From Azoarcus_F sp036734105 (GTDB lineage: Bacteria; Pseudomonadota; Gammaproteobacteria; Burkholderiales; Rhodocyclaceae), in the NCBI GenBank assembly GCA_036734105.1, contig DAIMZH010000009.1, positions 1 through 64,000 on the forward strand: DNA of 64,000 bases. Direction: 5' to 3'. Under the pieces are notes generated by a model. It was given only the letters and a program-made list of their open reading frames with translations, searched no databases and was not told where the DNA came from. Numbering within the stretch: the first letter of the stretch is position 1; every line of letters starts with the position of its first letter. The position numbers and the translations under genes are program-made. Below are positions 41,820-49,923 of the stretch, one piece after another.

Positions 41820-44015
41820 TCAGTATTTGATCCGGGCATAGTAGGATTTCTCTGCCGCCTCCCGGGCTTCGCGCACCGTGCGAATGCCTTTTTCGGCCAG
41901 CAGCGGAATCATCTTGAGAAAAATCTCGGCGGTGACGATGGCGTCACCCAACGCGGTATGCCGACCGACGATCTTGAGATTGAGCAGTTCGGCGATGGCA
42001 TCCAGGCGATGCGATTCCTGATTGGGATGCAGCACTTGTGACAGCAGCAGAGTGTCGAGCACCGGTTGATCAAACTTGAGCCCGGTGCTCTTCTCCTTGA
42101 TCTGCAGGAAACGCATGTCGAAGGCTGCGTTGTGGGCGATAAGTATCGTGTCGGATGCAAAGGCATGAAAAGCCGGCAACACCTTGTCGATCGTGGGCTG
42201 ACCAACCAGCATTTCGGGTTGTATGCCATGAATCGGGATGGATTCCGGGTTGAGCTTGCGTCGCGGGTCTATGAGTTGCTCGAAGGACTCCTGTCTTCTG
42301 AGTTTGGCATTGACGATGCGGGTGGCACCAATCTGTATGATCTCGTCGCCCTCGGACGGGTTGAGCCCGGTGGTTTCGGTGTCGAACACCGTGTAGGTGA
42401 GCTCGGACAACAGGCGATCGTCGAGTTGGTGGCCCTTGTCAGACCAACTGAACAGGTCAAAATCGTAGTATTCGGGACGTGCATCGCCGCGCGAGAACAA
42501 GGCGGGGTCGAGTTCTTCCCGCGGATTGGCGGCTGGCAATACGATGCGGAAAAACGCACGATGGCGAACTTTTTCGCGCTCCATCCACATTTCGCCACCG
42601 TGACGCTCGATCACGTCGCGCACTGTCAGCGGACTGCTTTCGCCGTCAAAACGCATCGGCTCCAGCTCCCAGCTCATCACGGTTTCGGTACTCATGGCCT
42701 GACCCGACCAGATGATGTCGAGATGCAGCAGACGCCCTTCGCCGCTGAGTCGGAAGCGAACCTCCCTCACCTCGAACTCGTCAGAGAGACGGCTGACCAG
42801 ATAAAGCACAGCTTGCAGCAAGGTGAAGCTGTCGACTTTGACCCATAGGGACTCGTCTACCGACTCGATCTTGGTGGGCACCTTGAGGCGAGTTTCGACG
42901 CGACGCTGAGCTGCAGCGACGAGATCGGCACCCAGCATTTCCTCAAGCGGCCAGCGCGCCTTCAGTGCATCGGCAAACTCATTGGCAGCCGAGTCCAGCC
43001 GTTCGCTCATGGCTTTGACTTCGTCCCGGATCACGCCACGAAAGCGTTGGCGCAAGGCGTCATCGAGATCGGGAAAATCGAGCATTTCAGCAGCGGCGCG
43101 GACATTGGCTAAGGCCGAACGGTTGCCCTCGGTGAGGGTGTGCAGCATCTGGTCGCGGCGGGATTCACCCTCGAAGTCGCTGGTGATGTTGTCGAGCATC
43201 AGAATGAAGCCGGTCATGGACTTGACGATATCGACCTCGCCGACGGCATCACCCAGTTTGTCGCCGCCACGTCCCATCAGCACAGGCGCCATCTGCACCC
43301 GCAACAGGTGCCCTGCACCGCCGGTGGTAACAAAGTTGGCTAAGGCAGACGCTGCGCTCTGCCGTAGCTTGTGTTGAATGGTTTCCAGCGCGTGAGCAAC
43401 CAGGTTGCGATCGAACACGCCATAAACCGAGCGCCCCAGTCCGATCAATTCACCGCCGCCGGCCACGCCAGGCGCCACCGACAAGGACCGGAACTGCTGC
43501 CGCGCACTGTTGTTGTAAAGCAGAATGCGACCATCCAGATTGCAAACCACCACGGCCTGGGTGAGCTCGGACATGAGCGCCGCGAGGCGATCCTTTTCGT
43601 CTTCCACCGAGCGCTTGGCTGTGGCAATCTGCGATTCAACGTCGGTTAACAAGTCATCGCGTTGCTGCGCCAGGGCGTTGGCTGTGCGCACCAGCGCCTT
43701 GACCTCGGGCGGGCCTTTTTCTTCCACGCGAAAGTCACGATTGGCGTTGAGCATCAGGTGTTGCTGCTCGGCCATTCGCAACAAGCCTTTCACGTACTGC
43801 TGAAACAGGTTGCGCACCACTGCAACGCCAATCGCAAACCCGGCAATAGTCATCAACGCCCCCAGGGGCAGGCGGGGACCGATGACTTGTGCGAGCAAAC
43901 CCTGGTCGTCAGGTGAGGCACTCACCCATATGAGCAGTGCAGTTACTACGAAAGGCCCGGTCATCAGCAAGCCGAGCACGCAGACTGCAAGCATGAAGCG
44001 GGTTTTTGCGTTCAT
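41820..44015 (-). CDS. membrane sensor-like protein fused to a DEDDh exonuclease
   Basis: A 731-residue protein. It has two N-terminal membrane helices (about 8-32 and 50-72), a HAMP-like linker, a PAS-like domain (about 145-260), a degenerate histidine-kinase core where the H-box histidine is replaced (TEGNRSALANVRAAAEML) and no ATP-binding G boxes remain, then a DnaQ-type 3'-5' exonuclease (about 535-710) with intact DTETTG, HNAAFD and HTALGDA motifs carrying the acidic and His catalytic residues. The start lies 4 bp after the receiver gene stop with AGGAG upstream. Linking an exonuclease to carboxylate sensing is unexplained; RNA or DNA as substrate is open. Confidence 0.9.
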   Translation of the reverse strand: MNAKTRFMLAVCVLGLLMTGPFVVTALLIWVSASPDDQGLLAQVIGPRLPLGALMTIAGFAIGVAVVRNLFQQYVKGLLRMAEQQHLMLNANRDFRVEEKGPPEVKALVRTANALAQQRDDLLTDVESQIATAKRSVEDEKDRLAALMSELTQAVVVCNLDGRILLYNNSARQQFRSLSVAPGVAGGGELIGLGRSVYGVFDRNLVAHALETIQHKLRQSAASALANFVTTGGAGHLLRVQMAPVLMGRGGDKLGDAVGEVDIVKSMTGFILMLDNITSDFEGESRRDQMLHTLTEGNRSALANVRAAAEMLDFPDLDDALRQRFRGVIRDEVKAMSERLDSAANEFADALKARWPLEEMLGADLVAAAQRRVETRLKVPTKIESVDESLWVKVDSFTLLQAVLYLVSRLSDEFEVREVRFRLSGEGRLLHLDIIWSGQAMSTETVMSWELEPMRFDGESSPLTVRDVIERHGGEMWMEREKVRHRAFFRIVLPAANPREELDPALFSRGDARPEYYDFDLFSWSDKGHQLDDRLLSELTYTVFDTETTGLNPSEGDEIIQIGATRIVNAKLRRQESFEQLIDPRRKLNPESIPIHGIQPEMLVGQPTIDKVLPAFHAFASDTILIAHNAAFDMRFLQIKEKSTGLKFDQPVLDTLLLSQVLHPNQESHRLDAIAELLNLKIVGRHTALGDAIVTAEIFLKMIPLLAEKGIRTVREAREAAEKSYYARIKY

Positions 44016-44018
44016 GAC

Positions 44019-44390
44019 TCAGGCTCCTGCCAGCATTTCACGAACCTTGTCGACGAGCTCCTTGGTAGAAAAGGGTTTGGTCATGTACGCGTCGGCACCC
44101 AGCGCTAGCCCCTTGGCCACTTCGGTGTCGCGCCCCTTGGCGGTCAACATGAGTATTTTGGTGCCAGTCAGTTCCGGGTCACCCTTGACCTCCTGGCAGA
44201 CCTCAAAGCCACTCTTCTTGGGCATCATTACATCAAGCAGCACCAGATCCGGCTTGTCGGCGCGGATTCTGTCGACCGCCTCCTGCCCGTCCACGGCAAT
44301 GCTGACGTCGAAGCCTTCACGCTTCATCAGAAACTCTAGCGAAATCACGATGTTCTGCTCATCGTCAGCAATCAGAATGCGGTTTCCCAT
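44019..44390 (-). CDS. stand-alone response regulator receiver
   Basis: A 123-residue CheY-like receiver without output domain. The acidic pocket is ADDE (Asp9-Asp10), the phosphoacceptor Asp53 is in LVLLDVMMP, Thr82 in MLTAKG, and Lys104 in TKPFS. It is presumably phosphorylated by the SSS kinase encoded 40 bp upstream and passes the signal by protein interaction, possibly to the exonuclease fusion encoded immediately downstream (3-bp gap). Unlike the LuxR-type CrbR partner known for SSS kinases controlling acetyl-CoA synthetase, it cannot bind DNA itself. Confidence 0.93.
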   Translation of the reverse strand: MGNRILIADDEQNIVISLEFLMKREGFDVSIAVDGQEAVDRIRADKPDLVLLDVMMPKKSGFEVCQEVKGDPELTGTKILMLTAKGRDTEVAKGLALGADAYMTKPFSTKELVDKVREMLAGA

Positions 44391-44430
44391 CTAATTTCCA
44401 GCCTCCCCTTATGGTTTTTCCTATTTTATG

Positions 44431-47190
44431 TCATTGCGGGCCAGGCATTGACACTTCGTTTGCAGCTCCTACAGGCAAACTGAAGCAAAAGTGTGCCCCG
44501 TCGCCCGGCGGCGACTCGACCCACATGCGCCCGCCAAAGTGTTCGACTATCTGGCGACTGATCGGCAACCCCAAGCCTGTGCCCTGCGGCCGATCCCGTT
44601 GATCGCCACCCTGTCTGAACTTTTCAAATACATAGGGCATGAATTCGGCAGCAATCCCTGGACCATTGTCCGCTACGGTCACCTTAAGTTCATTTGCGGC
44701 TGATCGCACCAGGCTTACGCGCACTTGACCATTTTGGGCCGGTGCAAATTTCGCCGCATTGGACAACAGATTAAGCATAACCTGATGAAGCCTGTCACGA
44801 TCGGCCATCAAATGCAAATGCTCATCTGGAAGCTGACAATTGACCGAAGTACCCCTGTCACGAAACAGTTGACGGGTCGATTCGATGGCGTTGTCGACCA
44901 GCTCATTCATGTCGATATCGGTGTTGTGCCATTCGGCGTGTCCGGATTCGATCTTGGCCAGATCCAGCACTTGATTGACCAGACGCGTGAGCCGCTCAGT
45001 TTCCGATACGATGATGCCCAGAAAACGCTTGCGATCTGCCAGATCAATCTTAGGGTCCTCAAGCATCATCTCGGACAGGGCGCGAATGGCGGTGAGCGGG
45101 GTGCGCAACTCGTGCGTAACCGAACTCATGATGTCATCCTTGAGCCGATCAAGTTCCTTCAACTGTTCATTGGCGGCACGTAGTTCTTCGGTTGCAGCTT
45201 CAAGCTCGCGTGACTTTTCCTCAAGCTGATGCGAATAAGCCCGAACCTGCGAGGCTTCGTCGAGAATATCCATCACCTCATCAAGACCAAGCGGCTCTTC
45301 CTGCGCTACCGAAGCCACCATGACACGAGCTGATGCGCTGCCAATAGCGCCTGCGAGCTGGGTCTCGGCAAAATGCACCAGCCCTGCATCAGCGGGAATC
45401 CTGTCCACATGATCAAACCCGCGCTGCCTGGCATAGCCCCGGAACAGTCGTTCGGTTTTCTCCTGCCCTAAAAAGCGCGACAGCAATGCGTGCAGCTCGC
45501 GAAGCTCGGCGCTGCCACGCCACAGGCTGGCCGCGGCAACATCCTGTCGTTTGAAAATGTCCACAAACAAGGTGGCCTGACTGGCCTCAAGTGCAGAGGG
45601 CATGCGCATCAAGGACACACCAACATAGCAAGTAATATTGGCGGCCAGACTCCAGAACAAGGCATGGCTGATGTTATCCAGCCCACTCAGCCCGAACAAG
45701 GCCTCCGGCTTTAGCAATGCAATGCCAAACAAGCCTTGCTCAAGAAAAGACGCATCCAACCAACCAGACTTGGCAAAGGACGGCAGCATAAGAGTGTAAG
45801 CCCACACCACAAAGCCGGCCAGCAAGCCTGCCAGTGCGCCTTCGCGGGTGCCACCGCGCCAATACATTCCCCCCAGCATGGCCGGGGCAAACTGCGCTAC
45901 CGCAGCAAAACTGATCAGACCGATTGCCACCAGCGCATAGGCCTCGCCAGCCAGACGAAAATACAGATAGCCAAGCAAGATCACGATGAGGATCGCACCG
46001 CGCCGAATATTCAGGAGCAGACCGGACAGGTCAGGTTGGGCTGCCCGACTAAAGCGTTTGCTGCGAAGCAGCAAAGGCATGACGAGATCGTTGCAGATCA
46101 TTGTGGACACAGCAATGGTCTCGACAATAACCATGCCGGTAGCCGCAGACAAGCCACCCACAAACACGAACAGGGCCAGCCACTCCATGCCGTGCGCCAG
46201 CGGCAGGGACAACACGAAGGTATCCGGGTCAACCGCATTGCCGCCAAAATACATCAGACCACCAAAGGCTATCGGCAACACAAAGATGTTGATAAGCAGC
46301 AGATAAAGCGGAAACAACCAGGCTGCCCTGCGAAGATGCTCTTCGTTGACGTTTTCAACCACTGTCACCTGAAACTGGCGGGGCAGGAAGATCACGGCCA
46401 ACATCGCCAGCAGCATCAAGGCAAACCAGCCTCCATATCCGGAGGCGCTACCACCCTCTACGGTCAACAGCGAGGCCAGCTCGGGATAGGCCTGGACGCG
46501 TGTAAAAATATCCCCAAAACCGTTATACATGCCGTATGTCACGAACAAGCCGACCGCCATGAACGCCGCCAACTTGACAACTGACTCGAAGGCGATAGCT
46601 GCCACCATGCCCTCGTGACGCTCGGTGGCATCAAGGTGGCGAGCGCCGAACAGAATGGTGAACAGGGCAAGAATCAGCGCAACATAAAGCGTACTGTCCT
46701 GAAACCAGTACTGAACATGCACCATCTGAAAGGTATGCACACTATCGTAAGTCAATAGCGCATAACCCGTAGCAATCGCCTTGAGCTGAAGGGCAATGTA
46801 AGGAATGATGCCCACCACCGTAATGATGGATACCAGACCACCCAGCAAGTGGCTCTTGCCGTAGCGACTGGCGATGAAGTCCGCAATCGAGGTTATCCGG
46901 TAGGTTTTGGCGATCCGGATCATCTTCAGCAACACCAGCCAAGACAACGCAAATGCCAGTGTGGGGCCAAGGTAAATTGGCAGAAACCAAACCCCACCTG
47001 AGGCCGCCCGCCCGACACTGCCAAAGTAAGTCCAGGCCGTGCAATAAACAGCCAGCGACAAAGCGTATGTCCAGGCATTGGCGATGATGGAACGCCCCTG
47101 CTCCGCCCGCCGGTCGCCAAAATGCGCCACGGCAAACAGCAGTAGCAGATACGCGAGGGATGCGCCAATGACCAGCGTGCCGGAAATCAT
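44431..47190 (-). CDS. SSS-type sensor histidine kinase (CrbS/CbrA-like)
   Basis: A 919-residue hybrid transporter-kinase. Residues about 1-510 form a sodium:solute symporter module (ALSLAVYCTAWTYFGSVGRA, SLPLAHGMEWLALFVFVGGLSAATGMV). Residues about 540-600 form a STAC-like helical linker, then a coiled coil (ELEAATEELRAANEQLKELD), then HisKA with VTHELRTPLTAIRA and HATPase with NLLSNAAKF, DNGPGI and GTGLGLPIS. This is the CrbS/CbrA architecture that controls acetate or amino-acid use. GGAG precedes the ATG. It lies 12 bp after a small membrane protein gene and 40 bp before the receiver gene. Confidence 0.94.
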   Translation of the reverse strand: MISGTLVIGASLAYLLLLFAVAHFGDRRAEQGRSIIANAWTYALSLAVYCTAWTYFGSVGRAASGGVWFLPIYLGPTLAFALSWLVLLKMIRIAKTYRITSIADFIASRYGKSHLLGGLVSIITVVGIIPYIALQLKAIATGYALLTYDSVHTFQMVHVQYWFQDSTLYVALILALFTILFGARHLDATERHEGMVAAIAFESVVKLAAFMAVGLFVTYGMYNGFGDIFTRVQAYPELASLLTVEGGSASGYGGWFALMLLAMLAVIFLPRQFQVTVVENVNEEHLRRAAWLFPLYLLLINIFVLPIAFGGLMYFGGNAVDPDTFVLSLPLAHGMEWLALFVFVGGLSAATGMVIVETIAVSTMICNDLVMPLLLRSKRFSRAAQPDLSGLLLNIRRGAILIVILLGYLYFRLAGEAYALVAIGLISFAAVAQFAPAMLGGMYWRGGTREGALAGLLAGFVVWAYTLMLPSFAKSGWLDASFLEQGLFGIALLKPEALFGLSGLDNISHALFWSLAANITCYVGVSLMRMPSALEASQATLFVDIFKRQDVAAASLWRGSAELRELHALLSRFLGQEKTERLFRGYARQRGFDHVDRIPADAGLVHFAETQLAGAIGSASARVMVASVAQEEPLGLDEVMDILDEASQVRAYSHQLEEKSRELEAATEELRAANEQLKELDRLKDDIMSSVTHELRTPLTAIRALSEMMLEDPKIDLADRKRFLGIIVSETERLTRLVNQVLDLAKIESGHAEWHNTDIDMNELVDNAIESTRQLFRDRGTSVNCQLPDEHLHLMADRDRLHQVMLNLLSNAAKFAPAQNGQVRVSLVRSAANELKVTVADNGPGIAAEFMPYVFEKFRQGGDQRDRPQGTGLGLPISRQIVEHFGGRMWVESPPGDGAHFCFSLPVGAANEVSMPGPQ

Positions 47191-47202
47191 GAGTGCGCTC
47201 CG

Positions 47203-47397
47203 TCAGTGGCGAACCGACACGATCCAGGCAATCGCGCCAATCACCGCCACCCAGGCAGCAAAAAGATAGAAATGCGCCACCGGCAGACCAAGAACAAACT
47301 CTGCCCGGTCAAACAGAGAAAGCAGCGGATAGTTGAACAACAGCACCGCCGCAAAGAACACCGCAATCAGCCGTTGCCTCGCCAGACCCTTGCGCAT
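47203..47397 (-). CDS. small two-helix membrane protein preceding the SSS kinase
   Basis: A 64-residue protein with a basic start and two predicted transmembrane helices (about 11-28 and 39-60). GAGGAGG gives a strong ribosome site. It is the first gene of the cluster, 12 bp before the SSS kinase. Small two-helix proteins of this size accompany several SSS-family transporters as accessory subunits, so it may stabilise the sensor's transporter module, which is inference. Confidence 0.75.
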   Translation of the reverse strand: MRKGLARQRLIAVFFAAVLLFNYPLLSLFDRAEFVLGLPVAHFYLFAAWVAVIGAIAWIVSVRH

Positions 47398-47551
47398 CTC
47401 GCCCCTCCTCGTGTATCAAACCACTTGAGCCACCGTATTCGCCGTGTGGCGTGCCGGTATGTCTGCTGTCGTGCCGCTCTTGTCTCACTGTGTTCCGTGG
47501 CTGGCGGATAGCGCAATTATAGACAGACACAACCACCGACCGGGAATCTAA

Positions 47552-47589
47552 AATGCAAACGGCCCTGCCTGAGCAGAGCCGCTTGCATT
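47552..47589 (-). terminator. candidate terminator of groESL
   Basis: On the minus strand AATGCAAGCGGC (47589-47578) pairs with GCCGTTTGCATT (47563-47552) with one mismatch, followed by TTAGATT. It lies about 50 bp after the groEL stop. Confidence 0.5.
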
Positions 47590-47636
47590 GGCGAGGCGGT
47601 GCCGAAAAAATGCTTCGGCACCGACAGACGCGGGTA

Positions 47637-49295
47637 TTACATACCCATGCCCATTCCGCCCATGCCGCCCATACCACCCATGCCGCCCATGTCAGGCATG
47701 CCACCAGCGGACTTATCTTCCGGCAGTTCGGCAACCATGCAGTCAGTGGTCAGCATCAGGCTGGCTACGGAAGCTGCATTCTGCAGTGCGGTGCGGGTGA
47801 CCTTGGTGGGGTCAAGAACACCCATTTCAACCATGTCACCGTACTCGCCGGTTGCAGCGTTGTAGCCGTAGTTGCCAGAGCCTTCGGACACCTTGTTGAC
47901 CACCACGCTGGGCTCGTCACCGGCGTTGGCGACGATTTCACGCAGCGGCTGCTCCATCGCGCGCAGCACGATCTTGATGCCGGCGTCCTGGTCATGGTTG
48001 CTGCCGGTCAGGCCGGTCAGGTTGGCGCGGGCGCGCAGCAGGGCAACACCGCCGCCCGGGACGATACCCTCTTCCACTGCAGCGCGGGTCGCGTGCAGGG
48101 CGTCTTCGACACGCGCCTTCTTCTCTTTCATTTCGACTTCGGTGGCAGCGCCAACCTTGATCACTGCAACGCCGCCGGCCAGCTTGGCCACGCGCTCTTG
48201 CAGCTTCTCACGGTCGTAGTCGGAAGTTGCCTCTTCGATCTGCACGCGGATCTGCTTGACGCGAGCCTCGATGGCCTGCTCGTTGCCGGCACCGTCGATG
48301 ATGATGGTGTTTTCCTTGCCAACTTCGATGCGGACAGCCTGGCCGAGATCGTCCAGCGTGGCTTTTTCGAGGGTGAGACCGACTTCTTCAGCGATGACCT
48401 GACCGCCGGTGAGGATGGCGATGTCTTCGAGCATGGCCTTGCGACGATCGCCAAAGCCCGGAGCCTTGACTGCGCAAGTCTTGAGGATGCCACGGATGTT
48501 GTTCACCACCAGCGTAGCCAGCGCTTCGCCTTCGACGTCTTCAGCGATGATCAGCAGCGGACGGCTGGCCTTGGCAACCTGCTCAAGCACCGGCAGCAGA
48601 TCGCGGATGTTGGAAACCTTTTTGTCGAACAGCAGAACGAAGGGGTTGTCGAGGATGGCAACCTGCTTGTCCGAGTTATTGATGAAGTACGGCGACAGAT
48701 AGCCGCGGTCAAACTGCATGCCTTCAACCACGTCCAGCTCGTTTTGCAGTGACTTGCCGTCTTCAACGGTGATGACGCCTTCCTTGCCAACCTTGTCCAT
48801 GGCGTTGGCGATGATTTCACCGATGTCGCTGTCGGAGTTGGCGGAGATGGAGCCAACCTGAGCGATTTCCTTGGTGGTGGAGCACGGCTTGGACAGCTTC
48901 TTCAGTTCTTCGATGGTGGCAAGAACGGCCTTGTCGATACCGCGCTTGAGGTCCATCGGATTCATGCCAGCGGCGACGAACTTCATGCCTTCGCGGACGA
49001 TGGACTGGGCCAGCACAGTGGCGGTGGTGGTGCCATCACCGGCGATGTCGGAGGTCTTGGAAGCCACTTCCTTGACCATCTGAGCGCCCATGTTTTCGAA
49101 CTTGTCCTTCAGCTCGATTTCCTTGGCGACGGAAACGCCGTCCTTGGTCACGGTCGGGGCGCCAAAGGAGCGCTCGAGCACGACGTTGCGGCCTTTCGGG
49201 CCGAGGGTGACCTTGACTGCGTTGGCCAGAATATTGACACCAGCGACCATACGGTCACGGGCGGAATCACCAAATTTGACTTCTTTTGCTGCCAT
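47637..49295 (-). CDS. groEL: chaperonin GroEL
   Basis: The 552-residue 60-kDa chaperonin that folds proteins in an ATP-driven double ring with GroES. It has the standard start (MAAKEVKFGDSARDRMVAGV), the ATP-site GDGTTTATVL with catalytic Asp87, and the flexible GGM-repeat tail ending GMGM. It is downstream of groES by 45 bp, in the normal groES-groEL order, and is covered by the CIRCE element upstream of groES. TAGGAG precedes the ATG. Confidence 0.99.
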   Translation of the reverse strand: MAAKEVKFGDSARDRMVAGVNILANAVKVTLGPKGRNVVLERSFGAPTVTKDGVSVAKEIELKDKFENMGAQMVKEVASKTSDIAGDGTTTATVLAQSIVREGMKFVAAGMNPMDLKRGIDKAVLATIEELKKLSKPCSTTKEIAQVGSISANSDSDIGEIIANAMDKVGKEGVITVEDGKSLQNELDVVEGMQFDRGYLSPYFINNSDKQVAILDNPFVLLFDKKVSNIRDLLPVLEQVAKASRPLLIIAEDVEGEALATLVVNNIRGILKTCAVKAPGFGDRRKAMLEDIAILTGGQVIAEEVGLTLEKATLDDLGQAVRIEVGKENTIIIDGAGNEQAIEARVKQIRVQIEEATSDYDREKLQERVAKLAGGVAVIKVGAATEVEMKEKKARVEDALHATRAAVEEGIVPGGGVALLRARANLTGLTGSNHDQDAGIKIVLRAMEQPLREIVANAGDEPSVVVNKVSEGSGNYGYNAATGEYGDMVEMGVLDPTKVTRTALQNAASVASLMLTTDCMVAELPEDKSAGGMPDMGGMGGMGGMGGMGMGM

Positions 49296-49340
49296 TGTTG
49301 CTTACTCCTAGAATTCGTTGATCAATGCCAAAAGACTGGA

Positions 49341-49631
49341 TCAGCCTTCGATGACACCCATGATGTCTTCTTCGCGCATGACGAGCAGCTCTTCGCCTTC
49401 GACCTTCACGGATTGACCGGCGTACTTGCCGAACAGCACCTTGTCGCCTGCCTTGACAGCCATCGGGCGGACCTTGCCGTCATCGAGGATCTTGCCATTG
49501 CCAGCCGCGATGATTTCACCCTGGTCCGGCTTCTCGCCTGCGGAGTCGGGGATGACGATACCGCTAGCGGTCTTACGCTCGGCTTCGAGGCGCTTGACGA
49601 TCACGCGATCATGCAAGGGACGAATATTCAT
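49341..49631 (-). CDS. groES: co-chaperonin GroES
   Basis: The 96-residue co-chaperonin that caps the GroEL ring. It opens MNIRPLHDRVIVKRLEAE, has the mobile-loop region ERKTASGIVIPDSA and ends EEDIMGVIEG, all standard. AGGAG lies before the ATG. It is the first gene of the groESL operon; the CIRCE lies about 105 bp upstream, so HrcA repression is expected. hrcA itself is not in the window. Confidence 0.99.
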   Translation of the reverse strand: MNIRPLHDRVIVKRLEAERKTASGIVIPDSAGEKPDQGEIIAAGNGKILDDGKVRPMAVKAGDKVLFGKYAGQSVKVEGEELLVMREEDIMGVIEG

Positions 49632-49735
49632 TGAATCACTCCTGTCGTGTTCAGTCTGATTGATTGTTCGGGAGCGGGCGACGCCCGCATCCAGCGGTCA
49701 CTAATGACCCGGTTGGCTTGTCGCCGACCCGGCTG

Positions 49736-49762
49736 TTAGCACTCACTGCCAACGAGTGCTAA
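49736..49762. promoter_or_regulatory. CIRCE element (HrcA operator)
   Basis: TTAGCACTC (49736-49744), nine bases, GAGTGCTAA (49754-49762): an exact match to the CIRCE consensus. It lies between groES and the divergent OsmC-YcaO gene, so it could influence both. Confidence 0.97.
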
Positions 49763-49923
49763 TAATAGGGGCGCATCTCGCTGATTTCAAGAGGGCCGCC
49801 CAAACAAAGTTTGACGGCCATTGCGATGAGCTGCTGATGCACTGCAATCGGCTGATCCATGCACAGAAAAAACGGCGACAATGGCGCCCACTCAGCCTTC
49901 AACGCAATCTCAGGACGCACCCA

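Noticed and set aside
47598..47622. GGTGCCGAA/TTCGGCACC hairpin considered as groEL terminator
   Set aside because: On the minus strand its T run lies in the loop rather than after the stem; the hairpin at 47552-47589 is a better candidate.
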